Positions 1 through 12,841 are shown, counted from the stretch's first letter. The stretch: DNA of 64,000 nucleotides from Pelagomonas calceolata (GCA_918797485.1 CAKKNE010000005.1:1612001-1676000), one strand, 5' to 3'. Numbers and translations: made by a program. The notes: generated by a model from the sequence alone, not told the origin.

Positions 1-39
1 ATTACATCGTTTTGTCCCGATAGGACAAAATGGTGTAAT
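1..39. repeat. Hairpin, 17-nt arms
   Basis: The left arm ATTACATCGTTTTGTCC pairs with the right arm GGACAAAATGGTGTAAT at 15 of 17 positions, with a 5-nt loop. The window edge cuts the left side, so the true arm may be longer. Confidence 0.6.
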
Positions 40-175
40 GGAGTCTCCAATATGAACACACACACACATATATAGTCATACGTCATAAATATAATTTTAA
101 AATTCTAAAATCTACATTTTGTAAGGTCGGGGCGGGATATATCGGTGACGTCATAATTTTGTTGATGTGTCTTTT

Positions 176-250
176 TTACACCACTTTTTTGATTAGAGGT
201 TGATTGTCCTATGGGCTTATTCGACCTCTAAAATCGAAAAAGTGGTGTAA
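176..250. repeat. Inverted repeat, about 25-nt arms
   Basis: The left arm (176-200, from TTACACCACTTTTTTGATTA) pairs with the right arm (224-250, ending AAAAAGTGGTGTAA) with a small bulge and a loop of about 23 nt. The TTACACCA/TGGTGTAA end matches the right end of the hairpin at 1-39. Confidence 0.6.
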
Positions 251-498
251 ACTTGAACTTTGAAAAAGCACTCCGAGTCAACTTATATCATCATCCGCCC
301 CCGTACATGCGGGTATTTGTATACTCAGGCTAGTATTAAGAAGTAGGGAGGATACCTCCGGTGCAGTGCTGTCTAATTGCCTAAGGTGCAGTTCTGCAAC
401 GGTGTTGTGAGAACGCAGTAATAAGTACTACACTTGGGCCTTCGAGTTACCGCAATGGTTTGGTCATGGGCACCGGCTATTTTTTCTTCGGATTTTGC

Positions 499-3400
499 TT
501 AATTATAGTGTCCTTTCACTTGTGTCTGAGTTACAAGCCCAAGGGTCTCAATGCCAATCAAGGCGATATTGCATGTACTGCAAATATGGCCTTTCATGCT
601 GTTTGTGTAAGCAGATTTACAAAATGAGCATCGTTCAAGCTGACTTCCTCGATAAATAGGGTCAAGGCTTTTACAATTGATCTCAAAAGGATTTCGTTCA
701 TCATAATTTAGTTTGAACTCATTTCGTGCCTTTTGCTCGCTCTTCTGAAGGACGGTTTGCGCTTTGTTGTGTAATTCTGACTTTCCCTGCGCCGAAGAGT
801 CTGGTAAATCTAGCAGGCGACGCGCAAATGAAGCTGCCGTGATAAAGTTCCCTCCTTTGTATGCTTGCGTCATGGCCAAATTAAGAGCAAGAGCAAGATG
901 AGCCGGCTGTAGATTGCAGTGCGTGAAATAGGCGGATAATTCCATTTGACGGACACCTTTTTCGATCGCATTTGCATGTTTTAGACGGATTGCAGTGACA
1001 TATTCGCGGGTTATGTCCATCAGCTCTCTCACCTAAGCCCCCAATTTTAGATAACAAGGCACACGAGTGGAAAGGAAAATAGGATAGAGGAGAAACCAAC
1101 CTCATTGGCATGTGATCGGCTTTCTGCTATTATCAGAGGGATACACCGCAATATGTGATGAAATCTTTCCCGGGAAGCTTGAAAATTGCCTTTCTGGAAC
1201 AGCCGGTAAGAATTCCTAAGAGCATCGATAAGTTGGGGCATTGAATTTGCTATTCTAGGGAAGCAGCTACCATTAGCCACGTTGCCATCACGCAGCATTG
1301 CAATCTCATATGATGAGGAAAGGGGCAAGCCAGGTACCGAGGATTTAGAGGCAGCGTGTAAGACCAAAAAACGTCCCCGCATAGGACTAAAATTGACGAT
1401 TGATATTTGGCGATTGAGATAATTCATTGATGATCCAAAAGACCCAGCCGCAGCATGATCAGCAGCATGTGCAGAGTTCTTGCACCAACGGTTTTCGGGA
1501 CAAATTCCAGCAACCGGGACTATATATGTGCGAGATACTGCCTCATCAGCCTTGAGATTCGAGCTTGCATAATCGGCATCCTCGTTGGCCGCATCATCGA
1601 TGTCTAGATCCTCGCCCCATCCCCCTACCTCGTCGGATTCCGCCTCCACTTCATCAACTTTGACGTCGTGTTCGTCTAGATCAAGGTCGGCATCCCATCC
1701 CGGGGAACTGGTGTGATCGACGGTGTCACCGTGTTCGCTTTGGTCCTCATATGAGTTCCGAAAAGTGCTCTTTGGTATCGCGAGTAGAGGCCAATTATCA
1801 GATCGTAAGATTGGAGTCGGAGGTTGCATGAGCTGTGAATTGTGCAATACAATTGGGATGGGGCGGCCCGCACTTTGCAGCAGCTCTTTGATTCGCCCTG
1901 CTTCCTCCAGCATCCCATGCGAGACTGCTGTCACATAAGCAAGAGGAGACTGACCGGCCTCTTCTAGAACTCGAGTGCGTTCAGTGGCATCACCAAGAAA
2001 TAATGAGTTGTGAAAGCGCCCCATAATATCCCTACGCATCTCTGCAATCTTCAACATCTTACGAAGTTTCTCGATATTCCCAGTCAATAGATAGAGAAAA
2101 GAAAGCCGCTCGAAATTCTTCGTACGTTGATATGACATTTCAACCACCTGGTGATTGCCTTGTCGAAGTGCCTCCATACCAAGCCTGTGCCAACATTCAT
2201 CATCACCAATTTCGTAGGCAGTGTTCATGGCCACTTCAATATTTCCACAAGCAAGTGCTAATTTGAATCGAGTTTGTAGGTCATCAACAAAGTGCAAGGC
2301 CACTTCAGGATATCCTTTCTCTTGTAAGTAAACAATTATTGCTTTGCCGCACAGCTTTGAGTGCTTGATCATGTTCATAACCTCCAGATAGTTTTTATCC
2401 TCCAGGGCTAGCTTAAATACGGCCTCTGTATTATCAACAGAAAGAATGCAATGCTTCAACTCGCGATCAAGACAGTAGAGCTGTTTCTGATTTGCTCTGG
2501 TTATGTATACTGGGACATCAAGAGTGCGAATAATACCCGTATCCCCATTGGTCAGACAATACTTCACATGGTTTAAGGTGGTATAGAGAAAAATACGATC
2601 GTCCCAACCTCCACCTTTAACGCGAACAGTTTCAGTCACACTACACAGCTGCTCGAGATCTCGAGAGGCAATAGTTATACCTTGATTTAAGATCATTAGA
2701 CTATGTGAGACTAAAGACAACGCACCGTGTTTGCTCAGAAGTGCAACCCTGCTACAGTCTTGATTCCATATTACGTACTTGATTCGTGCAACTTGCAATT
2801 CAGCAAGAACCCTTCTCGATTGAGGCTCAAAGAGCATGACTCTGTCATCTGTACGCAAAAGAAGGCGGCCTGATGTTCCAGCAAAGAACATGCAATCAGT
2901 GCTGGGATTAGGGGGAGGGACACTTTTTCTTTTCTCATTGTTGAGATCCTTGATGATTATCTATGACAGATTTGGTCAAAGGAAGGAGACGGGCTAATTA
3001 ACAGTACCTGGCGATTTTTGTCTAGGACCGCAAAACGATTTCGAGAGAGGAAGACAGCAGATAAAGCCAATCCCCGCTTGAGGTCTGAACTTTCGCCCTG
3101 TTGATTTGAGGCAATTACATCACCAGGGAAAACAAGCAACTCGAAAGACCCACCATCCTGTTGAGAGAAAAGTATTACGTTGTGTTCGGATGGGTTCATT
3201 GTATTATACTCCAAAGATCGAGGTCCAGCGCATACTCCATTCTGCGCGTGGCCGGTGGGGCGACGTAATGATAGCATTGGCAAGTCTCGGCGGGTGCTAT
3301 ATTCATGAATACGGAGATATCGATCTTTCACATAGAACAGAGTATCCAGATGGGAGCCAAATGCCGGCCTTTCACGTTCAAGTTTGAAAACAATCATCCC

Positions 3401-4396
3401 AGAATCATGTCCAGCAGCTAACAAGTTTTGCACGGGGTGAGCTGCAAGAATCCAGAATCGATCATTTTCACGTCGAAATGTTTGCACACCAAGTCGTTTT
3501 GATATGTCCCAGACTCGGATAGAACGATCTTCAGAGTTTGACACTATTAACTCATGCTTTGGATGGAAAACAACACAAGACACGTTATTACTATGGCCGC
3601 GCATGGTATCAACTTCCCAGGCCTTTGTCTCATTCATGCGCCATAGCTTTACTTGTCTATCATCTGCACCACTAATCACCAACGGTAGTGTTGGGTGAAA
3701 CGATGCCCAGTTCACGCCACGATCATGCCCTTCCAAGACATACTTGACAATGGCGTCATTTCCTCCAAAAAGGTCGGCATTGACTCTCGAGACAACGCTA
3801 CTTGCACTAGTGCTACTGGCGCCAAGTTCTTGTAATGATGATGAGGTGATATGGGTTCCGATTGCCACGGGGGGGCCCCGTACAGTTTTCTTTCTGAGAC
3901 CAGTAATGTCCCAGACCCGGACAGTCTGATCTAAGGATGCCGAGACGATAAGGTCATCTTGGGGATGAAATGAAGCACACATCACATAATGGTTGTGTCC
4001 CGTCAGTACGCTGACACATGATCGACTTTGCCAGTTCCAGATACGGATTGTTTGATCGTCACTCGCAGAAACTACCCAGGGATATTCGCCATGGAAATTG
4101 ACAGTGCGAATATAATCCAAATGCCCAAGCAAAGTGAACAGACATCTTCTGAGTTTATAATCCCAGACTTTGATGCGATAATCATCACCACCACTGACTA
4201 ATAATGGCTGAACATGGTGAAAATCGATGCCTCTGACAGGGCCGTCGTGCTCATCGAATCTCTCGAGCAGCGTACCCATACGATAGTCCCAGAGTTGTAT
4301 TACTCCATTGTGCAAACTTGTCAAGATCCATGGTCTCTGAGGATGAAATGCTAGTCCTTTCACTCGATTACTTTTGGATTCAAATTTGGTCAACAT
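499..4396 (-). CDS. COPA: Coatomer subunit alpha (alpha-COP)
   Basis: Largest subunit of the COPI coat, which buds vesicles for Golgi-to-ER and intra-Golgi transport and reads KKXX cargo signals through its propeller. Three exons on the minus strand (4396-3008, 2960-1101, 1032-499) with GT-AG introns of 47 and 68 nt give about 1,260 aa, close to the family's usual size of about 1,230. The protein starts [19 protein letters not shown], typical of the family. WD40 repeats fill about residues 1-320 (for example [27 protein letters not shown]). A second beta-rich part with [12 protein letters not shown] follows, then an acidic linker, then the C-terminal domain with paired cysteines (CSFC, CSTC) that binds epsilon-COP in known coats. 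The ATG at 4396 is the first in frame and fits the family start. It is divergent from the EF-hand/LRR gene, 1.7 kb away. Confidence 0.95.
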
Positions 4397-6125
4397 CTCT
4401 CGACCGCGCTGGATTATTACTTATATAATTCAATAATTAGATTGCCCCAATAGATACCCGGGGCTCTACCAGCTTGTAGTACCGTGGTAGCTTCTACCTA
4501 CTACTGCGGAACTTTAAACCTGAATCGACTGGCGACCGGCCGTGAAAACCTAGGGCCGACTTCTTTTGCCGCGGCAAGGTCCCGAACCCGGGCCGAATCG
4601 GAGGTGAATTTCCGAATTTCCGCTCCACACGATTTTCGGCGTACGCGGGCGGTATCGCCTCACACTTGGATCTCGGCGCGAGGTGCGTATTTACTAGGCG
4701 GAAAAGCGGAGTATACCCGAGTGCGTACCTGCTTCGAGTATACGATGCGGCTTGAGTGCGCGGCCATTACCAACGACAAGCGAGTTTGTGCACGGTTTTG
4801 CGTCCCGAACACGACCTGGAAACTCACCACGAACGAGTTTGGGCGAGGACGCTACGTTGAGGCCACAGCAACCCCGGGCCAGAGACCACCAGTCGATATA
4901 TAGCTTGGACTCGGCGGCACGGGAGGGGGCGTGGCGGCTTGCGCCGAGAGTCGGCTGCTATCCGCAGCATTATGAGGATACGGGTGCTCTCCGCAGCTGC
5001 GACGTCATTGGTGCCCATACACGTTCTGCTGGTGGTAATTCATTGGGCCGCCATGCCGGTCACGGTCATTTTGGCCCGGATGCGAGGCCTTTTTTAGATA
5101 TGAGCATATTCACCTTAGGCTGTCTGCCTTGCCGTGACGGCTGGTGGGCTTCGGTACCTTAAGGGCCGTAGGGTACCGTAGATACTAGAGAGAGAAACCT
5201 ACTAGCCCTTCCTACCCTGGATTAACTTGAACCCTAGATATGTATCTCCCACTCAGGCTCTCTAAATTTGAGTCTATACATCGGGTGTACATTGCACTAC
5301 GGTGAAATACAATTTGCTATAAAACACTCTCGCAGTTAGGTTGGCCCAGCCTTTGCCAGTGGCTGGTGAGCTAGGACCTTGCTACCTTACATAACGCTGC
5401 GACATAGTCACTTGCAGGCTCTTGCTAGGTTATTGCGAAGAATATACCCCCTAGTACTACACTAGGCCCCTCTTACTCTCCTACTTAGTCCCACCTTGAC
5501 GTCACGGTAATGACTCGGAAGGTTTACACCACATTCATTCTTAGTGCTAGTATTACACGGGGAGTCACTTACGCCAAACTCACTCACACCGTTGCAGAGG
5601 GTCGGTATACCACCGCACCCTACTTATTTCCTGCAGGTTGTGTTGGACTCCCGATCAAGCACTCCGATATTCCGCAAGCATTTATTCAGTCCGATCTTGA
5701 TTCAAAGCAGTCATATATGGACTTACCCAAAGGTATAAGTTTACGGGACACCGACGGCAAGCTTCACACATCCGGCCCGGGCGGCGAGTCTCCCTCAGGC
5801 TCTCTCTAAATTTGAGTCTATACATCGGGTGTACATTGCACTACGGTGTAAACACAATTTGCTATAAAACACTCTCGCAGTTAGGTTGGCCCAGCCTTTG
5901 GCTGGTGAGCTAGGACCTTGCTACCTTACATAACGCTGCGACATACCTACGGTACTCTTGCTAGATACCGTAGGTACCATGGTACCTTAGAAGGATAAAA
6001 ACGCGTTTTTTGTTGTTTTATCGCGTGGATGGGTAAATCTTCACTTCACTCGGTAAGCTTTGATTGACTATGATACTTTTATGCCCCGATCGTGCCAGAT
6101 ATAGAACCGCTGCGAAGCAAGCAAA
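4397..6125. other. Intergenic between divergent alpha-COP and EF-hand/LRR genes
   Basis: No host gene is recognised. The right half holds the Ty1/copia fossil and its flanking direct repeats (5253-5946). GTACC-rich palindromic words occur at about 5150-5190 and 5945-5990 (for example TACCGTAGGTACCATGGTAC). An open frame across 4484-4903 has no recognisable domain and is not called. Confidence 0.5.
5253..5946 (+). mobile_element. Ty1/copia retrotransposon fossil between direct repeats
   Basis: Two direct repeats of about 150 bp (5253-5406 and 5794-5946), nearly identical over most of their length, bracket about 390 bp. Within that, around 5510-5809, there is a short piece of reverse transcriptase of the copia type, with the motif IPQAFIQSDLD followed by YMDLPKG. 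The element is broken: only a scrap of pol remains and no gag, protease or integrase is seen. The flanking repeats could be LTR remnants or an unrelated repeat that captured the pol scrap. Their high similarity suggests a fairly recent duplication, while the internal part looks old. Confidence 0.6.
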
Positions 6126-9100
6126 ATGGATTACAAAAAGGGCGGCGGACTAATTCTCTCCTCAGAGCGAGCGCAGCTGGTTGACGGGCTGTGGACAATT
6201 CAAAAGTACGGTGATTTCGCTCCTGGGGATAAGCGACTGGCGCGTGTGTTTGTGACTGGCCGAGTAGAGATGCGACAACTTGGAGGACTGTTTAAATTGT
6301 CTTTTGATGGCTTGGCCGTGCAGCGACTGGCAGATAATCCTTCGCAAAGCCCTCTTAAAGCAAAGGTGTTCCTTACTCGCAAAAAGGCAAAAAAGCGCAT
6401 GGCAGATTTGGAAGAAACGGGTTACAGTGTGCCCATCTCACGTGATTTAGATAAGAATGGATTCGTTTGCAGTGGAGACGCGACCCTGGGCACATTTGAC
6501 TTGACACTGAGGAACGCACCCGACAACCCGCTACTTTATCGCGGGCTATGCATAGCAAAATCTGCCCAGGACACGCCATTGACAGAAGAACCTGCGGTCT
6601 ATGGATTCGTGAGGTTCGTTGACGACCGACCGCAGATAACTACAACGGAGAATGTCCTCGGTCTCCATGAGAACGAGGATTTGATGGGGAACAAGACTAT
6701 TATGCATGATGGCACAGACTCAAAATACAAGCCAATCCAGGCATACACGCGCACCGCACTGCGCAGGGTTATTGGACGTACATTTCATTGATTGTTACCA
6801 GAGGCGGAACTGGCTGTCCCCTAGGCGCGAAAGGCATGGAAGGCGCTCGAGCTTGCTGAAGAGCAGCAAATCGGCTTCGATGAGTTTAAACGCGCCCTAG
6901 ATCTCCTTGATTTGACACTTCTAGAAACACGTGCCATGCGACTTTTCGAGGCTGTTGACCTAAATCAATCAGATCAAGTTGGCATTACAGAATTTGAGAT
7001 TGCTCTCATGATAAATGATAGTAAGTTTGCAGTATAATATAATAACCTCACCAGTCGCGATTGGCCCATCCTATCTAACCTTGTAGGTACCCCAGATTTG
7101 GGTCTTACTCCAAATGATGCCTTTCGTATGTTCGACCTTGATCAGACTGGTAAAATAACAAAAACGGCGTTCCGGAGGGTTATTGGCGCTCTGGGGGCGG
7201 GTGAAAAACTACCCGGGAAGACGGTGGACAGTGAGGAACGAAAGATGGCAATTGAGGCATTTTTTGACAAACTCGACCTGGATAGAAGTGGCGAAATCAG
7301 TTATACCACCTTTAGAAGCGCCTGGGTTAAGCTGGTAGATGTAAACACAGAGTTAACGAAGAGACAAAGAAAACCGTATTCAGTCCCAAGGGCTCTTCAA
7401 ATGTTCCAGTTTTTGGCTGACATACTAAATCGTGCAGCTCTTCTCACACTATCTGCAGCAGAGGAGGCGGAGGAGAAGCAAAGTTTCCAACGCGCGAGAC
7501 AACATATAGATCGGTTGAGAGTTGAAGCACGAACACGCCGAGATGAACACCGTCGAGCAAGACAAGCGGAAAGGGAGCGTGTGTCACTGGTAGCAGCCAA
7601 AGACATTGCTCTCCGAAACAAGGATAGAGCCGCGCGGCTGGTACAGGAGCAAAAGTTGAGAAATAAGCAGCGCGCTGAAGAGAAATTGATGAAAAATCGC
7701 CTGGAAGCAGAGCAGGCTGCAGCGAAGCGCCGAGAGAATGCAGCTTTAAAAGCAGAGAGGAAAAAGCGAGAAGCCGATCGTGTTGCTATGATCAGGATGG
7801 CCGGTGCAGATCGCCTGGACTGTTCCCGGCGAAGCTATCGCTTGCTACCAGCAGAGCTGTACATAGGACGTGATGCGCAAGAGGGACTAGCGGACCTAGT
7901 AATGTTAGACCTCGGAGAAAATTGTCTCGAGACCTTACCAACAGGATTCCTTATGTGGTTCGCGTCGCTGAGATATCTCAGGCTTACTGCGAATCGCCTG
8001 GAGTATCTCCCAAAAGACGAATTGGGGGATATGGGTCAACTAGAGGTGTTGAAAGTTAATAGCAACAACCTCATTGATATTCCAGATTCTATTGGTGAGC
8101 TAAGTATGCTCAGAGAGTTGCGTGTGAGTAATAATAACCTCAGGAAGTTGCCAAGTTCAATTCAGCGCGTTGTGTCTATTGAATGCCTCAGTGCATCTTC
8201 CAATCAACTTGTTTCACTGCCAGACATGTCTGGGTTGCAATTCATGAGAGATCTCTGTTTGCGGGGAAACAAGTTATTTGAACTACCAGAATCTCTACCC
8301 GACATGGTGTCACTAACAAGGCTGGACGTGCACAATAATCAGATTCATAAATTACCTCAAAACATCGGAGATTTAAAAAAATTGCGTGTACTTAACATTA
8401 GCGTGAATCGAGTAACAACATTCCCAGATAGTGCATCTGGCTTGAGTGGCTGCGAATCTTTTCTCCTGCAGGAGAATGAAATTCTTCATCTTGGCGTTTG
8501 GGCTGGCGGGTGGAAATGTGCCTCGTTTTTAGACATAAGGGGCAATAAGATTGAGCATGTTGACCGGTCTGTGGGTTCTCTTCGAAATCTAACCGTCATA
8601 CGACTGGACAAAAATAAGATAGAGCAACTTTCTCCACAAATAGGCCTCGCCCAGTCACTAGAAGTCTTGCATGTTTCTGACAACATTCTAAAGAAACTCC
8701 CCGTGGAACTTGGCGCCCTGGCGCTACTGCACACTTTAAAACTATGTAAAAATTTCATTTTTAAGCACCTGCCAGAGCAATTGGGACTGCTCAGGTCGGT
8801 GACTGACTTGGATATCTCTCAGAACATGATTGAATCACTCCCAGACACAATTGGTGGACTTGGAGAGCTTGTAAAACTCAACTTGGCGCACAATCGGCTG
8901 TCAACTGTACCGGAAACTATCATCCATTGCACGCGATTGCATGAACTCTATCTATCTTCAAATCACATTAAGCGATTGCCGATGCACCTTGGAAAGTGCA
9001 CTCCTCTCCGCATTCTTGATCTTCAGTCTAATCTCATCGTGGAAATACCTGCAAACCTTGCATGCCTGATAAATCTTCGATCTCTACACCTTGGGAAAAA

Positions 9101-9860
9101 TCTTTTGCGGGCCCTGCCTCTTGATATCGTCTATCTCTGTGAGACTGTAGAGAAGCTTAGTTTGGATAGAAATCCATTCACTGACCTCCCACCTAGGTGG
9201 GCCAAATTTTCAGGATGCTCTGCGCACGAGCGGAGCCTTTGGCCTTCAGGTTACAACAACGAGCTAGCAATTTCCTGGGTAAAGGACCATTCTGCCTTCT
9301 ACCAAGCTGCCTCTGAAGAATGGCAGATGACCGGTCCCATGCATGTATCCAGCCGATCAAATCTTGCCGCTTACGAGGCTGCCGTCAAGAAGCGCTGCGG
9401 CCCTGCTTGGCAGCCTCACCTGCTTTCTCTTGTGCGTGCATACTATTTCAAGGCAAGGCATACTGGCAGCTGTCCGAAGTTTAATTATTTAACAGCAATA
9501 GAATCAAAACTTCGTTCCAGAGCCAGAAAAAGAATAGCTTCAATCCGCAATAGCCGCCATCGGGTGGCACTTGACGCTGCAGCAGAATACAATACTGTTT
9601 TAACAGAACTATACCATAGCAATCTTCTGTGTCGCTTGGGTAAGATTCAAGACCTTGGGCAAATCAGAAGAAAAAATAGAGTCTCGCGCCACTCGAAACC
9701 GAGAAAAACTATTGCTCTCAAACAGGCTCATATACTCAAGGCCGATCAGGATCGTGAAGGACGGATTGAATTGGAAGAACTCCACGCGCACCTTTGGAGC
9801 TCCTTTGGGTGTCCAGCTGATGGTGAGCATTTTTTTCCTTCAGGATTTACACGATGTTGA
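6126..9860 (+). CDS. EF-hand / coiled-coil / leucine-rich-repeat protein
   Basis: Role unknown; probably a Ca2+-responsive scaffold. Three exons (6126-6767, 6825-7020, 7087-9860) with introns of 57 and 66 nt give about 1,203 aa. An N-terminal domain of about 210 aa is not recognised. EF-hands follow: one ends in exon 2 (VDLNQSDQVGITEFE) and two are near residues 285-360 (FDLDQTGKITKTAF; LDLDRSGEISYTTF). A highly charged coiled coil (about 400-515) comes next, then some 16-20 LRRs (about 517-985) of the LxxLPxxI type seen in SHOC2 and plant PIRL proteins. Last is an EF-hand-like stretch (ADQDREGRIELEEL). No kinase, GTPase or membrane segment is seen. The 3' end is uncertain: a possible 21-nt intron at 9823-9843 keeps the same frame and stop, and an EF-hand-like frame continues just past it. 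Confidence 0.8.
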
Positions 9861-10225
9861 CATTAATGCAAGTCAGTCAGGGACATGTACAAGACAACCC
9901 GTCTCCGGAGTTCAACCAAGCAAATGGATCTAGCGCCCCTGGCGCCTGCTGTAGTCTGCTGGCGAGGAGGACGCAAAACGAGATTGACCGTGTTGTCTCT
10001 GAAATTAGATGTGAGCTCGAAGACGCGCCTATAAAGAACTTTTGGAGCTCGCTGGCCAGGTTCGAGCCGATTCAGCGAGACTGGGTCCGCTAGAGTTTGC
10101 ATGGGTCCGGCGCGCCTGCGAGCCGTACCTTTGATCCCTTTTTTATTCTATTCCTAAGTATTGCGCACGCGCATTTAAAAAGGGGAATAGGACACCTCGC
10201 GAGCGGCAGCCCGGGCCCTAGCGGC
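9861..10225. other. Intergenic between convergent LRR and eEF2 genes
   Basis: Shared 3' region of two convergent genes. No gene is called. Short open frames exist on both strands but resemble no known protein, and the stretch probably holds the 3' UTRs. Confidence 0.4.
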
Positions 10226-12841
10226 CTAGAGCCGGTCGAGGAAGCGGTCGAGAGGCGGGATTTCGGGGTTGAGTCCCTTGCGCTTGCGGACCTGCCCGAT
10301 GACAGCGCCGGGCTTGGACGCAAGGTCTGTTGGGTCGCCCTGGAGTACAGCCCAGTGTGAGAATACCATCTGGGGGAATGCCTTGCCACCCGTGGCCGCG
10401 CGAACGTCGGCGTTGAAGCCGAAGGACTCCATTACCGGCATGTGTGCCTTCATTTGGACCATCGGCGTGCCCGGGCGCTGCTCTTCGGAGAACACAACGC
10501 CGCGGCGGCGAGTGAGCACACCGTAGCAACCGCCCATGGCGTCCTGTGGCACGGAGATATCGACAAGGAAGAGAGGCTCCTGGAGAACAGGCTGCGCCAG
10601 CAGCAGCGACGCGAACATTACGCGACGCGCGGTTGGCATGATCTGACCCATGCCGCGATGTATCGCGTCGGCATGAAGCGTTACGTCAAGGAGCTTGAAC
10701 GAAACACCACGCATCTGCTCGTCACAGAGGACAGAAGACTTGGACGCCCACTGGAAGCCGGCAACAACAGACTCGCGGATCTCACCAAGATAGTTTACAC
10801 CCTTAGTCTGGTCGTACAGGAGATTGGCACCGGACCCGTCAGGCCCAAAGCCCCAGATCTTGCGTGCATCGCCAACATCCCAGCCGTATTCGTCGGCCAT
10901 GAGGCGCGCACGGAGTTTGGGGTCGTCCTTGGCCGAGACCTTGCCTGCCTCGATGGCATCAGAAAGCTCGTCGGAGAGGGGTGCCGCCTCCATGTAGAGC
11001 CGATTATGTTTGTTCGGCGACTTGGAAAGGCACGTCTGCGAAGAGTTTGCGGAGCACGACTCGCGGTATGAGACGACAGGATCGGAGACCTTGACGTCCG
11101 TTCCCATGAAATCCTCTTGGAGGTCCTTGAGGCAGATCTCGAGGTGAAGCTCACCAGTTGCCGCTATGATATGTTCGCCCGACTCCTCCGTGTAGCAGAG
11201 GACCATGGGGTCTGACTTGGCGAGGCGCTTGAGGCCCTCGACGAGCTTGGGGAGGTCTTGCGCCTTCTTCGGTTCGACTGCGCAGCGAACAACAGGCGAG
11301 ACGCTGAACTTCATCGTTTTGATGCAGTGCGCTTCATCATGTGTCGATATCGTACCGCTCTTGAGGAGGTACTGGTCGACACCTACGAGGCCGCACGTGT
11401 TGCCGGCAGGTATGTCCTGGACCTGCTCCTGAAAGCGTCCCATCATAATGAGCGTACGTTGGATATTCTTCACCCAGAGATCACTCTTCTTGCCAGGGAT
11501 GTAGTTGGGGCCCATGATGCGAACCTTCTGACCTGTCGCGATCTTCCCCGAAAACACGCGGCCAAAGGCAAAGAACCGACCCCGATCAGAGGACGGGACC
11601 ATCTTGGAGATGTACATCATGAGCGGTGCACCATCGGACGTGTCACAAGTACGGATTGCGTTGGCACATGCGTCGTCGAGCGGCCCATCGTACAGGTTCT
11701 CGACGCGATAGCGCTGCGCCGCTGCTGGCGAGGGTAGCTTGACGACAATCATCTCGAGGATTGCGTCACCGACAGGTAACCATTTCTGCATGACGCATTT
11801 CAAGAGGGGCTTGCCTACCAGCTCGTCCTCCTCTTTTTTGAGAGTCACGCCAACAGCCTTGAGGAGCTTCTGGATCTTCAGCTTCTTGTCCTCCATGATC
11901 GCCGCGAACATCTTGCAGATAGGAGTCATGATGAACTGGCAAAATGCGCGCTCGAGTTGGCCATCACGATCTGACTTGACCCATTTCTTACCCTTGGCAT
12001 CAAAGTAATTGTCGCCCCAGAGCTTCTGCATCATCTTGTCGTATCCTATGCCAAACTTCTCGGAATACATGCGCGCGAACTTGCACAACGTGAACCCCCA
12101 CTGGTGGAGGCCCGAACCAAATGACACAGTACCCTTCTCGGGATACACCTGACAGTCGCCGAGCAACTCATCGTTGTACGTTGCGATGATGACGTTGACC
12201 GACTCCACCGACCGCTGAAAACACTGGTACATATCCTCAGGTGAGAGCTGGAGCTCAAGCAGGGCGCGGTCAACCTTGTTAACGTGGAGCACAGGGCGAA
12301 CACGCTCGCCGATCGCTTGGCGAAGGACGGTCTCAGTCTGGACACAGACACCTTCGATGGTGTCGACGACCACCAAAGCGCCATCAGTAATACGTAGTGC
12401 AGCAGTCACTTCAGATGAAAAGTCGACGTGGCCCGGCGAGTCAATCAGGTTGATGAGGTAGCTGTTCTCAGTGATGGTCGGCCCGTCGTCAGATGACGCA
12501 AGCGCGAACGCCGCGGCGGCAGTCTCGTCACCCCCCGTGACTGCGAGCGCTCGGCCCTCAGCCTTGGCTACCTCGGCCTTCTCGCCATCGGACATCTTGT
12601 ATTCGAAGAACATGGAAATGCCTGTCGACTTGATCGTGATGCCGCGTTCTGCTTCGTCCGCTCGCGTGTCGGTGTAGCGCATCTCGCCGGCGTGCTTCTT
12701 CGCAATGATGCCCGCCTTGGCGACGAGCGAGTCTGTCAGCGTCGACTTCCCGTGGTCGACGTGCGCAATCACACTCATGCTCCGGATGTTGTACTTGAGG
12801 TCCATCAGTGACCGCAGCTGCTCGGTGGTGAAATTCACCAT
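10226..12841 (-). CDS. EEF2: Eukaryotic translation elongation factor 2
   Basis: GTPase that moves tRNA and mRNA through the ribosome after peptide bond formation. A single intronless reading frame of 871 aa, slightly longer than the usual 840-860. GTPase motifs are plain: AHVDHGKST (G1), RGITIKST (G2), DSPGHVDF (G3), NKVDR (G4). The switch threonine region reads [14 protein letters not shown], the site phosphorylated by eEF2 kinase in animals. The domain IV tip reads [11 protein letters not shown] and includes the histidine turned into diphthamide. The C-terminus LDRFLDRL is family-typical. Third codon positions are strongly G/C, unlike the neighbouring genes, as expected for a very highly expressed gene, which also explains the long antisense open frames across it. 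The first ATG ([14 protein letters not shown]) matches the family start. Confidence 0.98.
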   Translation of the reverse strand: MVNFTTEQLRSLMDLKYNIRSMSVIAHVDHGKSTLTDSLVAKAGIIAKKHAGEMRYTDTRADEAERGITIKSTGISMFFEYKMSDGEKAEVAKAEGRALAVTGGDETAAAAFALASSDDGPTITENSYLINLIDSPGHVDFSSEVTAALRITDGALVVVDTIEGVCVQTETVLRQAIGERVRPVLHVNKVDRALLELQLSPEDMYQCFQRSVESVNVIIATYNDELLGDCQVYPEKGTVSFGSGLHQWGFTLCKFARMYSEKFGIGYDKMMQKLWGDNYFDAKGKKWVKSDRDGQLERAFCQFIMTPICKMFAAIMEDKKLKIQKLLKAVGVTLKKEEDELVGKPLLKCVMQKWLPVGDAILEMIVVKLPSPAAAQRYRVENLYDGPLDDACANAIRTCDTSDGAPLMMYISKMVPSSDRGRFFAFGRVFSGKIATGQKVRIMGPNYIPGKKSDLWVKNIQRTLIMMGRFQEQVQDIPAGNTCGLVGVDQYLLKSGTISTHDEAHCIKTMKFSVSPVVRCAVEPKKAQDLPKLVEGLKRLAKSDPMVLCYTEESGEHIIAATGELHLEICLKDLQEDFMGTDVKVSDPVVSYRESCSANSSQTCLSKSPNKHNRLYMEAAPLSDELSDAIEAGKVSAKDDPKLRARLMADEYGWDVGDARKIWGFGPDGSGANLLYDQTKGVNYLGEIRESVVAGFQWASKSSVLCDEQMRGVSFKLLDVTLHADAIHRGMGQIMPTARRVMFASLLLAQPVLQEPLFLVDISVPQDAMGGCYGVLTRRRGVVFSEEQRPGTPMVQMKAHMPVMESFGFNADVRAATGGKAFPQMVFSHWAVLQGDPTDLASKPGAVIGQVRKRKGLNPEIPPLDRFLDRL

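Larger units (their letters stand above)
1..498. other. Intergenic, downstream of alpha-COP, with two hairpins
   Basis: No gene is seen. The stretch is AT-rich and holds two inverted repeats (1-39 and 176-250, listed separately), both bounded by TTACA..TGTAA ends, and a short CA run near 57-66. It may be the inner end of a small foldback element that starts left of the window. Confidence 0.5.

Noticed and set aside
4484-4903. A 139-codon open frame in the alpha-COP/LRR spacer
   Set aside because: No recognisable domain, Arg/Thr-rich as expected from GC-rich random sequence, and next to repeats.
9844-10093. A second small gene after the LRR stop codon
   Set aside because: Two short overlapping frames, only one with a weak EF-hand-like loop; better explained as the LRR gene's 3' end.
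10442-11071. A 209-codon open frame on the plus strand across eEF2 (and a 159-codon one at 11258-11737)
   Set aside because: Antisense shadows of the G/C-biased eEF2 codons; they resemble no protein and have no start context.
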